Positions 44,083-51,848 of a DNA stretch of 64,000 nt are shown here, piece by piece (within the stretch, counting starts at the first letter, position 1; every line of letters starts with the position of its first letter). The position numbers and the translations under genes were made by a program. Where the stretch lies: contig DGVB01000026.1 in the NCBI GenBank assembly GCA_002395805.1, positions 29,424-93,423 of the forward strand, in the 5' to 3' direction. This DNA comes from Bacteroidales bacterium UBA4295. Lineage in GTDB: Bacteria > Bacteroidota > Bacteroidia > Bacteroidales > Paludibacteraceae. Below the pieces are notes generated by a model. It had not been told where the DNA came from. It ran no database searches and saw only the letters and a program-made list of their open reading frames with translations.

Positions 44083-44913
44083 ATGGTCCGCAATGACGTG
44101 GTCATTGAGGACATAAATCGGACTTGGCGACGTACGCTCGAGCGGTTTCAGGAATATATCCGTGCCGGGCAAGATTTCCATCTCCTCGAGATAAGAAGCT
44201 ACCGTGTTATAGGCTACTTCCGGATCATTGTTCTCCAACGAAAGATGGCACAGCCACACGTTCCTTAAATCAGGATGCCAGTTGCGCTCCAGCAACTCAC
44301 CGCAAGTGTCATTGCTCTGATGCCCGCGGGGAGAGAGGATACGCTCCTTCAGATAAGTAGGATACGGGCCATTCAGCAGCATATGCTCATCGTGATTTGC
44401 TTCAATCACCAGATGGTTCGCCGTACGGATATACGCTTCCATCTCTTCGTTCACGCTGCCGCAATCAGTCATAATCACAAACCGCTGGCCGAGATAATCG
44501 ATGCAGTATCCGACACATTCGGTTGAGTCGTGCTCGATACTGAATGTATTTATTTTCATGCCGAATAACTCCCACTCTACCCCTTTCTCAAAATACCGGC
44601 GGCTGGTACGCAACTTCTCGCGCACGCCGTAATTGCGGTCTATGCCTTCGTGGATTAATGCGGTGGAGTATATCGGCAGATGCACTCGTTCGCCGAGAGT
44701 GCCCACAGCGCGGATATGATCCGCGTGGTCGTGGGTGATAAGAACGCCCATGATATTTTGGAAATCAAGCCCCATCTCACGCAGGTATTTTTGTATCGAC
44801 CGCGCAGAAATGCCCGCATCGATCAGGATTCCCTGATGACGCGTACCGAGGTAGTAACAGTTGCCGCTACTGCCGCTGGCGAAACACCTGAATATGAGCT
44901 CGTTCTCCTCCAT
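44077..44913 (-). CDS. MBL-fold metallo-hydrolase (WalJ/YycJ-like)
   Basis: 278 residues. The metal-binding motif THDHADHI (near residue 62) and downstream ligands in MTDCGSV and SNDTCGELL mark a metallo-beta-lactamase fold. The start FRCFASGSSGNCYYLGT matches the YycJ/WalJ subgroup, which has been linked to DNA-end or cell-wall homeostasis in other bacteria; its role here is inferred. ATG 44913 follows a clean promoter; the longer frame starting at 44952 would begin upstream of it. Confidence 0.88.
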   Translation of the reverse strand: MEENELIFRCFASGSSGNCYYLGTRHQGILIDAGISARSIQKYLREMGLDFQNIMGVLITHDHADHIRAVGTLGERVHLPIYSTALIHEGIDRNYGVREKLRTSRRYFEKGVEWELFGMKINTFSIEHDSTECVGYCIDYLGQRFVIMTDCGSVNEEMEAYIRTANHLVIEANHDEHMLLNGPYPTYLKERILSPRGHQSNDTCGELLERNWHPDLRNVWLCHLSLENNDPEVAYNTVASYLEEMEILPGTDIFLKPLERTSPSPIYVLNDHVIADHS

Positions 44914-44929
44914 TTTACAAAATCGGGTA

Positions 44930-44961
44930 CAAAGGTACAACAAAAATTGCACATACGCAAG
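44930..44961 (-). promoter_or_regulatory. Promoter of the MBL hydrolase gene
   Basis: Minus-strand CTTG (44961-44958), 20-nt spacer, TACCTTTG (44937-44930). The -33 box lies in the left arm of the foldback element at 44952-45109. Confidence 0.78.
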
Positions 44962-45109
44962 TTTTTGAGCGGAATTTTTGAAAAAGTAGAGAATTCTCTA
45001 CTTCTTTTAGGGATAGATAGCAGGCACTATGCTTGCATAAGGGACGGCTATTTAGCACTAAAAGAGAGGGCACAGCCCTTTTCAAAAATCCCGCTCATTC
45101 TTGCGTATG
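44952..45109. repeat. 158-bp foldback (MITE-like) element
   Basis: Terminal inverted arms of about 34 nt: the left begins CATACGCAAG (44952) and the right is its reverse complement ending CTTGCGTATG (45109), with matching GAGCGG and ATTTTTGAAAA blocks inside. Between them lie a perfect 16-nt palindrome GTAGAGAATTCTCTAC (44986-45001), CTTTTAG/CTAAAAG, and an apical TATGC-TT-GCATA. It could fold into one long hairpin. It sits between the MBL gene promoter and the IS element. No ORF. Confidence 0.6.
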
Positions 45110-45185
45110 GTCTGCAGGACGCGATTGTACTTTCGAAGGGGTCCCCTTTTGATGTGACCCCAAAAAGTTGGACGGATTATTAAAT

Positions 45186-45965
45186 CTATTTTATTTGAGA
45201 TTGAAAGTGGGTTCGGTATTGTACAGGACTCATTTTCAATTTTAACTTTATACGATTATTGTTATAGTACTGGATGTACTGTCTCAATGCGACCTTAAAA
45301 GCCTTTATGTCTTCCCACCTATTTGGATAAAGCAGTTCTGTCTTCATTAGTCCGAAAAAGTTCTCCATCATCGCATTATCCAAACAGTTCCCTTTTCGAG
45401 ACATACTTTGTATGATACCATGCGTTTGTAGTAACTGTTGATAGCATCTATGCTGGTACTGCCACCCTTGATCAGAATGCATTATTAGTTGATCTAATGT
45501 CGGATGCTTACGGAAAGCTTTCTGCAGCATGTCTGTTACCATCTTCATATCCGGATGATCAGAGATGGCATAGCTAATCACCTCTCCGTTCCACATATCT
45601 AATATAGGCGATAGGTAGCACTTCTTACCTTGTATATCTACTTGCGTAACATCTGTTGTCCACTTGCGATTAGGTGCGTCTGTCGCAAAATCACGTTGCA
45701 GGATATTAGGAGCTATCTTTCCTACTTCTCCTTTATAAGAGTGATAACGTAGCTTGCGACGATGGGCGTGTAAGCCCATTTCTACCATCAGTTTAGCAAC
45801 CGTTTTGTGGTTAATGGTAAGTCCGGATCCTCGTAATTCAAGATAGACTCGCCTGTAACCATAACGCCCTTTATTTTCCTCAAAAATACGTGTTATTTCT
45901 TGACGCATAGCAGCATATTTATCAGGACGTTCTTTCACGCAATAATAGTACGTGGCACGCTTCAT
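45186..45965 (-). CDS. IS3-family transposase OrfB (DDE integrase domain)
   Basis: 259 residues from the first ATG. The N-terminal helix region YGYRRVYLELRGSG is the HTH_21 segment, followed by an rve catalytic core with the three acidic residues in WTTDVTQV, MHSDQGWQYQ and NAMMENFFGLMK. The frame stays open upstream to the slippery site at 46040, so the active product is probably the OrfAB fusion made by a -1 frameshift. Confidence 0.93.
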   Translation of the reverse strand: MKRATYYYCVKERPDKYAAMRQEITRIFEENKGRYGYRRVYLELRGSGLTINHKTVAKLMVEMGLHAHRRKLRYHSYKGEVGKIAPNILQRDFATDAPNRKWTTDVTQVDIQGKKCYLSPILDMWNGEVISYAISDHPDMKMVTDMLQKAFRKHPTLDQLIMHSDQGWQYQHRCYQQLLQTHGIIQSMSRKGNCLDNAMMENFFGLMKTELLYPNRWEDIKAFKVALRQYIQYYNNNRIKLKLKMSPVQYRTHFQSQIK

Positions 45966-46021
45966 CCTACTAACCAGGAGCAGATCCTCGAGGCTATGTT
46001 CCGGCCTTAATGACTGGATGA

Positions 46022-46534
46022 TTAGGGCTTTGTCTTTTTTGATAGACGTTCCCTTTCTGTCACTAAGGCCCTCAATTTTTTTAAGTAGGCATTCTCAGCA
46101 CGGAGTAACTCGTTCTCACGTTGGAGTTTCTCTAGTTCTGTAATAGGTTCCTTCTTCTTTGGACGTCCCATAGATGCGTATTTTCGACCGTATTTAACTT
46201 CTCGCAAAGCCTCATACCCATCTCTACGTGCTATGTGTCTCCAACAACGTAATGTAGAACGAGCAACACGATACTTTGCGCTAGCAACGTGCAAAGGTAC
46301 ATGTTTTTTATCAATCTCGCAAACAATTTTGCATTTTTCTTCAAAATTATACCGACAATTGTATGGAAGACGCTGTAAACCGGCAACACCATGCTGTTTA
46401 TATTGCTCTAACCATACATTTATCAGACTCCTTGATAGACCAAATCGTTTGGCTAGTAGTTTAACTCCTGCACCTTGTTTGTGCATCTTAATTACCTCTA
46501 ACTTCTCTTCTAATGAATGTACCATAAGCGACAC
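46022..46534 (-). CDS. IS3-family transposase OrfA (HTH and leucine zipper)
   Basis: 170 residues with two helix-turn-helix segments (AKRFGLSRSLINVWLEQYK and KYRVARSTLRCWR) and a coiled coil near the C-terminus (ELEKLQRENELLRAENAYLKKL). Four codons before its stop it carries A-AAA-AAG (46040-46034, minus strand) in the correct phase for -1 slippage into orfB; the orfB frame is open from there. Classic IS3 organisation. Confidence 0.92.
   Translation of the reverse strand: MSLMVHSLEEKLEVIKMHKQGAGVKLLAKRFGLSRSLINVWLEQYKQHGVAGLQRLPYNCRYNFEEKCKIVCEIDKKHVPLHVASAKYRVARSTLRCWRHIARRDGYEALREVKYGRKYASMGRPKKKEPITELEKLQRENELLRAENAYLKKLRALVTERERLSKKTKP
46034..46040 (-). promoter_or_regulatory. Programmed -1 frameshift site of the IS transposase
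   Basis: A-AAA-AAG read as TCA-AAA-AAG in the orfA phase. After slippage the frame runs without stop into orfB through ALIIQSLRPEHSLEDLL. Confidence 0.8.
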
Positions 46535-46584
46535 TTTTGTTTTGTGTCTAACTTTTGGGGTTCATTACATTTGGGGGAGGAGGT

Positions 46585-46616
46585 CGAAGGTACAAAAAAA
46601 AATGCACATATGCAAG
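46585..46616 (-). promoter_or_regulatory. Host-type promoter facing into the IS element
   Basis: Minus-strand CTTG (46616-46613), 20-nt spacer, TACCTTCG (46592-46585; last position C instead of T). It is outside the IS right end and points at orfA, so it probably served a gene now displaced by the insertion and may now drive the transposase. Confidence 0.6.
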
Positions 46617-46837
46617 AATTTAGTATCTTTTTATTAAATTTATTGTTCGGGCGAAGCGAGATAAGACGTTTTTAGCATTTTTTTGAAATACGCAATAGTA
46701 TTGAGCATTTTCGTGCAATTTTATTGCGTATTTTAGTTGTAATTTATTGCGTGTTTTTGCGGTGTTTTCGTCATGAACGCCTTTAATCTTCCTCTATCAA
46801 TACGAATTTGCAGTCAGGGAATACTTCTAAATACAAC

Positions 46838-46870
46838 ACACGGGCGACTCATACATTGAGCCGCCCGTGT
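46838..46870. terminator. Strong hairpin, probable terminator
   Basis: ACACGGGCG (46838-46846) pairs with CGCCCGTGT (46862-46870), with CTCA/TGAG inside. It is followed on the plus side by CCTTTCTTTG. It lies downstream of the minus-strand phosphatase cluster and could end that transcript, although the minus-side U-run is poor. The 46617-46830 stretch is AT-rich and shows nothing recognisable. Confidence 0.6.
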
Positions 46871-46878
46871 CCTTTCTT

Positions 46879-46910
46879 TGTACCTGGTACTTAGTTACTT
46901 GGTCACTTTC
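46879..46910. repeat. GTACTTA-type heptamers at a relic stop codon
   Basis: On the minus strand AAGTGACC, AAGTAACT, AAGTACC, AGGTAC. The first unit contains the TGA at 46905-46903 that ends the relic reading frame. Confidence 0.6.
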
Positions 46911-47034
46911 TTTGGCCTTGGATGGTATATGTTTTGTCTCCTCGGAGGATGAAGATCTCGCCGTTGAGGTTCAGCGTACCGAAATTGCATATACCGCCAC
47001 CGCCTGCAATTCTTTTTTGGTTGTGATGATCTGA
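46903..47034 (-). pseudogene. Relic C-terminus of an exported protein
   Basis: A minus-strand frame reads NFGTLNLNGEIFILRGDKTY, then TIQGQ, then stop. This resembles the end of Bacteroidales surface or secreted proteins (NGQIFILRxGRTYxLxGQ). It has no start and begins at the phosphatase stop codon, so only a fragment remains next to the IS element. By-eye call. Confidence 0.4.
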
Positions 47035-47037
47035 ATA

Positions 47038-47751
47038 TTATTTGCGGTTACGTTTCTTGCGGAACTCTTTCTGGGCTTTCTTGAGTTGTTTCAGATATGC
47101 TTTGCTGGTGTGTATGCGCGCGAAGGCGGCACCGGCAACTACGCGGGCAGCATCGACATCACTCTGCCAGTGGAAACCGGCGATGACACGACTCTGGCCG
47201 TACTCAAATCCTTCTTTGAGCAGCGCATCCTGGTCGGCAGGATCAACTTCGCAGAGGATGAGAGCCGTAGACCAACCGAGCGTTGTATGTCCGGAGGGGT
47301 ACGAACCGTTGTGGCTGAGGGGTTCTTCATCGGCCGGAATGAGGGTCGGCTCATGGAACACCATGTACGGGCGCTTGCGCATATACGTGATCTTGGCGCT
47401 GTCGCATGCAAAATCGGTTGTCTTGGTGGCGTCCGTCAGCAGTTTCCATATCTGCGGGGTGTTCTTCTCGGAGATCTCTATACCGAGCACCGGAGAGAAG
47501 ATAGCCGCCATGCGCGCGATGCTGTATTCGGCATCCAGACGGGCTTTCTCGCCGCGCGGCGTGGGACGCATACTTTTGCCCCAGTTATACTGGGCGGTGT
47601 CGTAGGCAAAGCGCATCGAGTTAGCCTGCGGCGGTCCCGGCAGGTAATGCAAGGCGTTCGGCATCTCCGGAGAGGTGAAATATGGTTGTGGCGTGCTTGC
47701 CATCAGATAGACGGAAAAGCAGAGAACGGGAATAAGAATGACTCTTTTCAT
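47038..47751 (-). CDS. PAP2/class A acid phosphatase, exported
   Basis: 237 residues with signal peptide MKRVILIPVLCFSVYLMAS. Class A non-specific acid phosphatases hydrolyse phosphomonoesters in the periplasm through a phospho-His. The signature KX6RP is ITYMRKRP, the central PSGH is SYPSGHTT and the SRX5HXXXD part is SRVIAGFHWQSD; all catalytic residues are present. It overlaps the preceding phosphoglucomutase-fusion gene by 4 nt (ATGA), so an envelope phosphatase and a sugar-phosphate mutase are made from one transcript. Confidence 0.93.
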   Translation of the reverse strand: MKRVILIPVLCFSVYLMASTPQPYFTSPEMPNALHYLPGPPQANSMRFAYDTAQYNWGKSMRPTPRGEKARLDAEYSIARMAAIFSPVLGIEISEKNTPQIWKLLTDATKTTDFACDSAKITYMRKRPYMVFHEPTLIPADEEPLSHNGSYPSGHTTLGWSTALILCEVDPADQDALLKEGFEYGQSRVIAGFHWQSDVDAARVVAGAAFARIHTSKAYLKQLKKAQKEFRKKRNRK

Positions 47752-50636
47752 ACTTCTTTATTGTTTATTTTTGTTACTATAAATCCATGGTTGTCTAATA
47801 GCGCCTTGAGTTCGCGAACGATCTCTTCTTGGATGCGGTGCGTATCTTGCTGCAAGGCCTCATAGTCTTCCGCAGAGCGGAAACGGCTGTCCGGCACCTC
47901 CACATAGGCCTTCAGCACCGGTTCGGTACCGCTCGGGCGGATGGTTACCTTGATGTTGTTTTCCGCCGTGAAATACTGCAGGGTGTTCTCTGCCTTTGGT
48001 AGATTGCGGCTCTGGAAGGCCGTACTGTCCTTATAGTCCAGACAGGTGAATGCCTCGCCGTGAATGGTCTTCAGGTGGTGGCGGAACAAGTCCATCACCA
48101 GCGGTTGGTTATAGGACCATAGCTGACCGTTTTCGGCCTCTATCTTCATCTTGACCGTATATTCACGTTGGAAACCGTAGTGGCGGTAGATATCCATCAG
48201 GTCGTCCCAAAGGGTGGTACCGCGTGCCTTGGCGCTGGCAGCCATCTCGGCGAGCAGGCATATCGACGCCGGTGCATCTTTGTCGCGTGCGTAGTCGTAG
48301 GGCAAGTAGCAGAAGCTCTCTTCGCCGGCACCGATGAAGGTGCTGTCCTTGCGAACCGACACGATGCGGTGGGCAATCCACTTGAATCCGGTATATTCGT
48401 CATACATCCTAATGTTCGCCTCATCCGCGATGCGCTTCACGATCTCCGAGGTCACGATAGTGCGGCCCATGAACGGTTTTTCCGGCATCTTCCCCAGACG
48501 TGTGCGGGTGTCGATGATGTATTTGGTGAAGAGCATGGTGGACTGATGTCCGTCGATGCGATGCCATGCGCCCTTGCTGTCTTTACAATAGAAACCAAAG
48601 CGGTCCGCGTCGGGGTCGGTAGCGATTGCCAGGTCCGCATCTTCCGCCTGCGCTTGCGCGAACACCAGTTCCATTGCTTGCTCGTCCTCGGGGTTGGCTT
48701 CGTGTCTGTCGGTGCCTGCTACGGAAGCGAACTGTCCGTTGTCGGGTAGCTGCGCCTTCACGATGCTGACGTGCTTCACGCCCATCTTCTTCAAACACAT
48801 GGGTACGATCTGATATCCGGCTCCGTGCATCGGCGTATAGACTATCTTCAGGTCTTTGGCTTTCGCCGCAGCATCCAGGTCTATCAGGACCTTCTGCGCC
48901 GAGTCGGCATACACGCGGTCTATATCATTACCGATGATGGTTACCAAACTGTCTACGCGCTGGTGCTTGATATTCTTCATATCGACGTATTTGGCTTTCT
49001 CCACGATAGCGGCGTCATAGGGCGGAACAACTTGGCCGCCGTCCGACCAATAGGCTTTGTATCCGTTATATTCCTTCGGGTTATGGGACGCGGTGATGTT
49101 GACTCCTCCGACGCATTGGTTCTCGCGGATGGCAAAACTGATCTCGGGTGTCGGACGCATGTCTTCAAACAGCAGCACATGGATGCCGTTGGCGGAGAAC
49201 ACATCCGCTACGATATTCGCAAACTCTTTGCTGTTATGCCGGCAGTCATATCCTACCACCACCCGGCAACCACCGTTGGGGTTTTGCTTCTTCAGATAGT
49301 TGGCGAAGCCCTGCGTGGCGGTAGCAACCGTGAGCGCATTCATATAGTTCGTGCCCGGATTCATCGGCGCGCGCAGACCGGCCGTACCGAACTTCAAGGT
49401 ATCACTGAAGGCGGCTTTGAAGGCCTTGAAATCACCTCGTTCGTACCATGCGCAAAGCGTATCCAACTCTTCTTGTGAAACGAAATAGCTCGGGCGCTTA
49501 GGGGTGCAAGCCATCGTACCCAACAGGGCAATGACTAAAATCAGTGTGTGCGGTTTTTTCATACGTTTACATAGTTTAATGACCGGTTGCCAAGTATCTT
49601 TGATAAAGAGGAAAGGCAGGAAGAATAAGATGATACAGAACAGGACATATTCTGCCATTACCCACAGGACAAAGACCAGCGATACAAACCAATACCACCA
49701 GCTGTTATCGAGTATCCGGTGCAACCAATAGTCATACCAATAGTACGGAAAGTCGATGAATTGCCCGCTCAGTATTTTCCATGCGGCATTTCGCATGGTC
49801 TGTTTGCGGTATATCTCCATCGCTACCAGCACCTGCCCGACATTGTTGAGGGGATTATTATCATTCACGCCGAAGGTCAACATACCGTCGTGCTCAATCT
49901 TCAGCGGTTCTTTCTTGCTGATTTGCAGACGGGGTAAGGCATAGATGCGATCCGGGCAAAGGGAGTCGGTGAGACGCAATCGGGTTTCGGGTATAATCTG
50001 CATCAGCACATCGCCGAAAAGCGCTGTTTTATCTAAGCCGCGGGGGTTATTCACCTTGCGGTTCTTCAGGTCAATCTCTTTGGGGTCATCCGGATCCACC
50101 TCTTCGGGCGGCGTAGTTACATCCACGTAGCGGAATACCGTATCACGAATGGCATCAAAGGAATCCAGCAGGTTATTTTTCACATACTTCTCTCTGACAT
50201 CCGCCCAGAAATTGTTTTCGGTGGCTTTGATCAGTTTTTCATAGTTCGTATGGTACGCTCCGGAACCGGCGATGAACAAGATGTCGCCTTTCTGCACCTG
50301 TATACCCGAGGCCGCCCATGCTTCGGCAGGGTCATAGAGGAACATCGCATACTCGCTATTGAATGACTTGCGCTCGAAGGCACCGAACGGATTGGTATGC
50401 AGATCCACTTTGTGCAGCAGCACATTTTGCACATAGAAGGAGGCACTGTACAGGACGAATCCGAGCGTGAAGATGAAGACCAGCGCAAAACCGATAAAGC
50501 GCGCTACTCGGAATCGCAGCGGCTTCTTCCCCGGGGCTAAGAGGACCGTCAAAAAGCTATCATTCTCGATAGTGACTCTGTCGTTGCCGCTATCGATAAT
50601 GTGCTGCAGTATTTCTTTAGGTATTTGAGTAGCCAT
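47748..50636 (-). CDS. Membrane protein fused to a lipoprotein-like phosphoglucomutase
   Basis: 962 residues in one uninterrupted frame. Residues ~1-358: a transmembrane helix (VARFIGFALVFIFTLGFVLY), a large exported domain (about 75-300; AEAWAASGIQVQKGDILFIAGSG, MLTFGVNDN) related to the upstream protein and PA-IL-lectin-like in layout, then a hydrophobic hairpin (WWYWFVSLVFVLWVMAEYVL) and a Lys/Arg tail. From Met 359 (base 49562) a complete lipoprotein signal follows, MKKPHTLILVIALLGTMAC, then a full phosphohexomutase: FGTAGLR, phospho-Ser loop TASHNPKEYNGYK, metal loop ATDPDADRFGF, sugar loop GAGEESF and RPSGTEP. Start at 50636, 1 nt after the previous stop. It may be two genes whose separating stop was lost, or internal initiation at 49562 may give a separate lipoprotein. 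Confidence 0.82.
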   Translation of the reverse strand: MATQIPKEILQHIIDSGNDRVTIENDSFLTVLLAPGKKPLRFRVARFIGFALVFIFTLGFVLYSASFYVQNVLLHKVDLHTNPFGAFERKSFNSEYAMFLYDPAEAWAASGIQVQKGDILFIAGSGAYHTNYEKLIKATENNFWADVREKYVKNNLLDSFDAIRDTVFRYVDVTTPPEEVDPDDPKEIDLKNRKVNNPRGLDKTALFGDVLMQIIPETRLRLTDSLCPDRIYALPRLQISKKEPLKIEHDGMLTFGVNDNNPLNNVGQVLVAMEIYRKQTMRNAAWKILSGQFIDFPYYWYDYWLHRILDNSWWYWFVSLVFVLWVMAEYVLFCIILFFLPFLFIKDTWQPVIKLCKRMKKPHTLILVIALLGTMACTPKRPSYFVSQEELDTLCAWYERGDFKAFKAAFSDTLKFGTAGLRAPMNPGTNYMNALTVATATQGFANYLKKQNPNGGCRVVVGYDCRHNSKEFANIVADVFSANGIHVLLFEDMRPTPEISFAIRENQCVGGVNITASHNPKEYNGYKAYWSDGGQVVPPYDAAIVEKAKYVDMKNIKHQRVDSLVTIIGNDIDRVYADSAQKVLIDLDAAAKAKDLKIVYTPMHGAGYQIVPMCLKKMGVKHVSIVKAQLPDNGQFASVAGTDRHEANPEDEQAMELVFAQAQAEDADLAIATDPDADRFGFYCKDSKGAWHRIDGHQSTMLFTKYIIDTRTRLGKMPEKPFMGRTIVTSEIVKRIADEANIRMYDEYTGFKWIAHRIVSVRKDSTFIGAGEESFCYLPYDYARDKDAPASICLLAEMAASAKARGTTLWDDLMDIYRHYGFQREYTVKMKIEAENGQLWSYNQPLVMDLFRHHLKTIHGEAFTCLDYKDSTAFQSRNLPKAENTLQYFTAENNIKVTIRPSGTEPVLKAYVEVPDSRFRSAEDYEALQQDTHRIQEEIVRELKALLDNHGFIVTKINNKEV

Positions 50637-50637
50637 A

Positions 50638-51705
50638 TTACTTACGATAATTCTTTTCAACAATAATCAAGAAGGAGCCGAGATTATCATCGTACCATGC
50701 TTTCGGGTACTTGTTCTCCAGATAATAATCCATTTCCGTCTTTATCGTCAAGGTATCTTGCTTTTTAGCTTTTTCATTATAGTACGGACCAAACTGGAAG
50801 TACGTATGGCGTAAGATTTGTCTATATATTCCGGATTCCTCCTTCGTAAGCTTTGCCTCCTTGTCTCCTATAGGCTGCAGGTCCGATTGCTTCTGAAGAA
50901 GCTCGCTTTTCTTCTTGATAAAATCACAACGTTTCTGAAAATCTTCGTCCGTTTCTCCGTCCATCTTTTTCGCCGTATTCGATATAAGCTTATAGTTCTC
51001 TTTGAGCATCCCCTTAATCGTTGCCGGATCCAGGACGATATCGTTGACGGCGAAATAGAGCGTACCTCCTTCGTTGATGATGATGTTCTCGCGGTGCTGC
51101 GAGATGAAATAGAAGTTCTTCTCTTCCTCCTCGTTTCCGGGTTTCAACGGCGGCCGGTCTGCGCCCTTATAGACCTGCATCACCAGTGCGCTATTGGGCA
51201 TATCTGATACGATACGGAACTTGCGGCGCGCTTTGTCGCGCTCACTGATATAATTGACGCGTTCTCCGTTCGCATCGAAATATTCCTCATCCGGCTTGAA
51301 ATTACTTCCTGCCGCTTTGTGCAAGTGGTGAATAGCGGTATGTGCCGTTCCGGACGAGTGAACAGAAAGCACATCTCCCTTATCTACCGTAATACCGGAA
51401 TTGGCCCAGAGGGAGGCGGTGTTGAATAGGAAATACGATACTTCTTTCTGCTCATCTTTGAGGGTAGTCGCACCCAGGGCATTGGTCGTGATATCGCTAT
51501 AGGTATAGACTTTCTTGAGCTGTATGGCGATAAACGATATTCCGGCAAAAAGCGCCAAGCCGATAATTACGACGACCATCACCAGTCTGCGTACCTTGTT
51601 CTTATCATCTAAGACATCCACAATATCCTGCCACCGTTCGATATGAATGTGGAGTTCTTGTTTGCTTTTCTGACGCTCTTGTGCGCCTTGTTCTTTCTCT
51701 TTCAT
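50638..51705 (-). CDS. Single-pass membrane protein with PA-IL-like exported domain
   Basis: 355 residues. Cytosolic N-terminus rich in Lys/Gln (KEKEQGAQERQKSKQELHIH), one membrane helix (LVMVVVIIGLALFAGISFIAI, about 42-62), then an exported domain. The stretch ASLWANSGITVDKGDVLSVHSSGTAHTAI aligns with the fusion protein downstream and resembles the calcium/sugar-binding PA-IL fold in spacing (W-x-x-GI-V-x-x-GD-x-L-x-I-x-x-SG), with LYFAVND closing the sandwich. A helical, charged region follows (SELLQKQSDLQPIGDKEAK). The function is unknown. Tight spacing with both neighbours indicates one operon. Confidence 0.75.
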   Translation of the reverse strand: MKEKEQGAQERQKSKQELHIHIERWQDIVDVLDDKNKVRRLVMVVVIIGLALFAGISFIAIQLKKVYTYSDITTNALGATTLKDEQKEVSYFLFNTASLWANSGITVDKGDVLSVHSSGTAHTAIHHLHKAAGSNFKPDEEYFDANGERVNYISERDKARRKFRIVSDMPNSALVMQVYKGADRPPLKPGNEEEEKNFYFISQHRENIIINEGGTLYFAVNDIVLDPATIKGMLKENYKLISNTAKKMDGETDEDFQKRCDFIKKKSELLQKQSDLQPIGDKEAKLTKEESGIYRQILRHTYFQFGPYYNEKAKKQDTLTIKTEMDYYLENKYPKAWYDDNLGSFLIIVEKNYRK

Positions 51706-51717
51706 GGGTATGTGTGT

Positions 51718-51848
51718 TTATAATTTTCTCGCTTTATAGAGCATAAATTCTATTCTGTCTTTGATCGTTTCGATATCCTTTTCACCTCCGCCGAAATGCC
51801 GGTAGAAATAGGTCGGCTCACCATCTACGGGCCCGTTCATCACCAGCA
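51718..51848 (-). pseudogene. Displaced C-terminus of the thioredoxin-like protein
   Basis: In the -1 related frame the minus strand reads LFGLHAVPVVLVMNGPVDGE, then TYFYRHFGGGEKDIETIK, and stops at 51718. This is the missing second half of a thioredoxin-like fold with the cis-Pro strand (AVPVVLVM). Removing 8 nt (GAGCTCTC or CTCTCGAG near 51881-51890) restores one 293-codon frame with the upstream gene. Confidence 0.7.

Larger units (their letters stand above)
45150..46569 (-). mobile_element. IS3-family insertion sequence (IS150-like ends), about 1.42 kb
   Basis: The ends are imperfect 24-nt inverted repeats (45150-45173 and 46569-46546; 18 of 24 match), sharing CCC(A/C)AAAAGTT(G/A)GAC. 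A possible 3-bp target duplication TTT lies on each side (45147-45149 and 46570-46572). Two overlapping-phase transposase frames with an A6G slippery site lie inside on the minus strand. It appears structurally complete. The outermost base of the left end is the least certain, because the left repeat is the weaker match. Confidence 0.85.

Noticed and set aside
50636..50663. Start of the mutase fusion at 50663
   Set aside because: It would overlap the previous gene by 26 nt and add residues from that gene's end; ATG 50636 directly after the stop is simpler.
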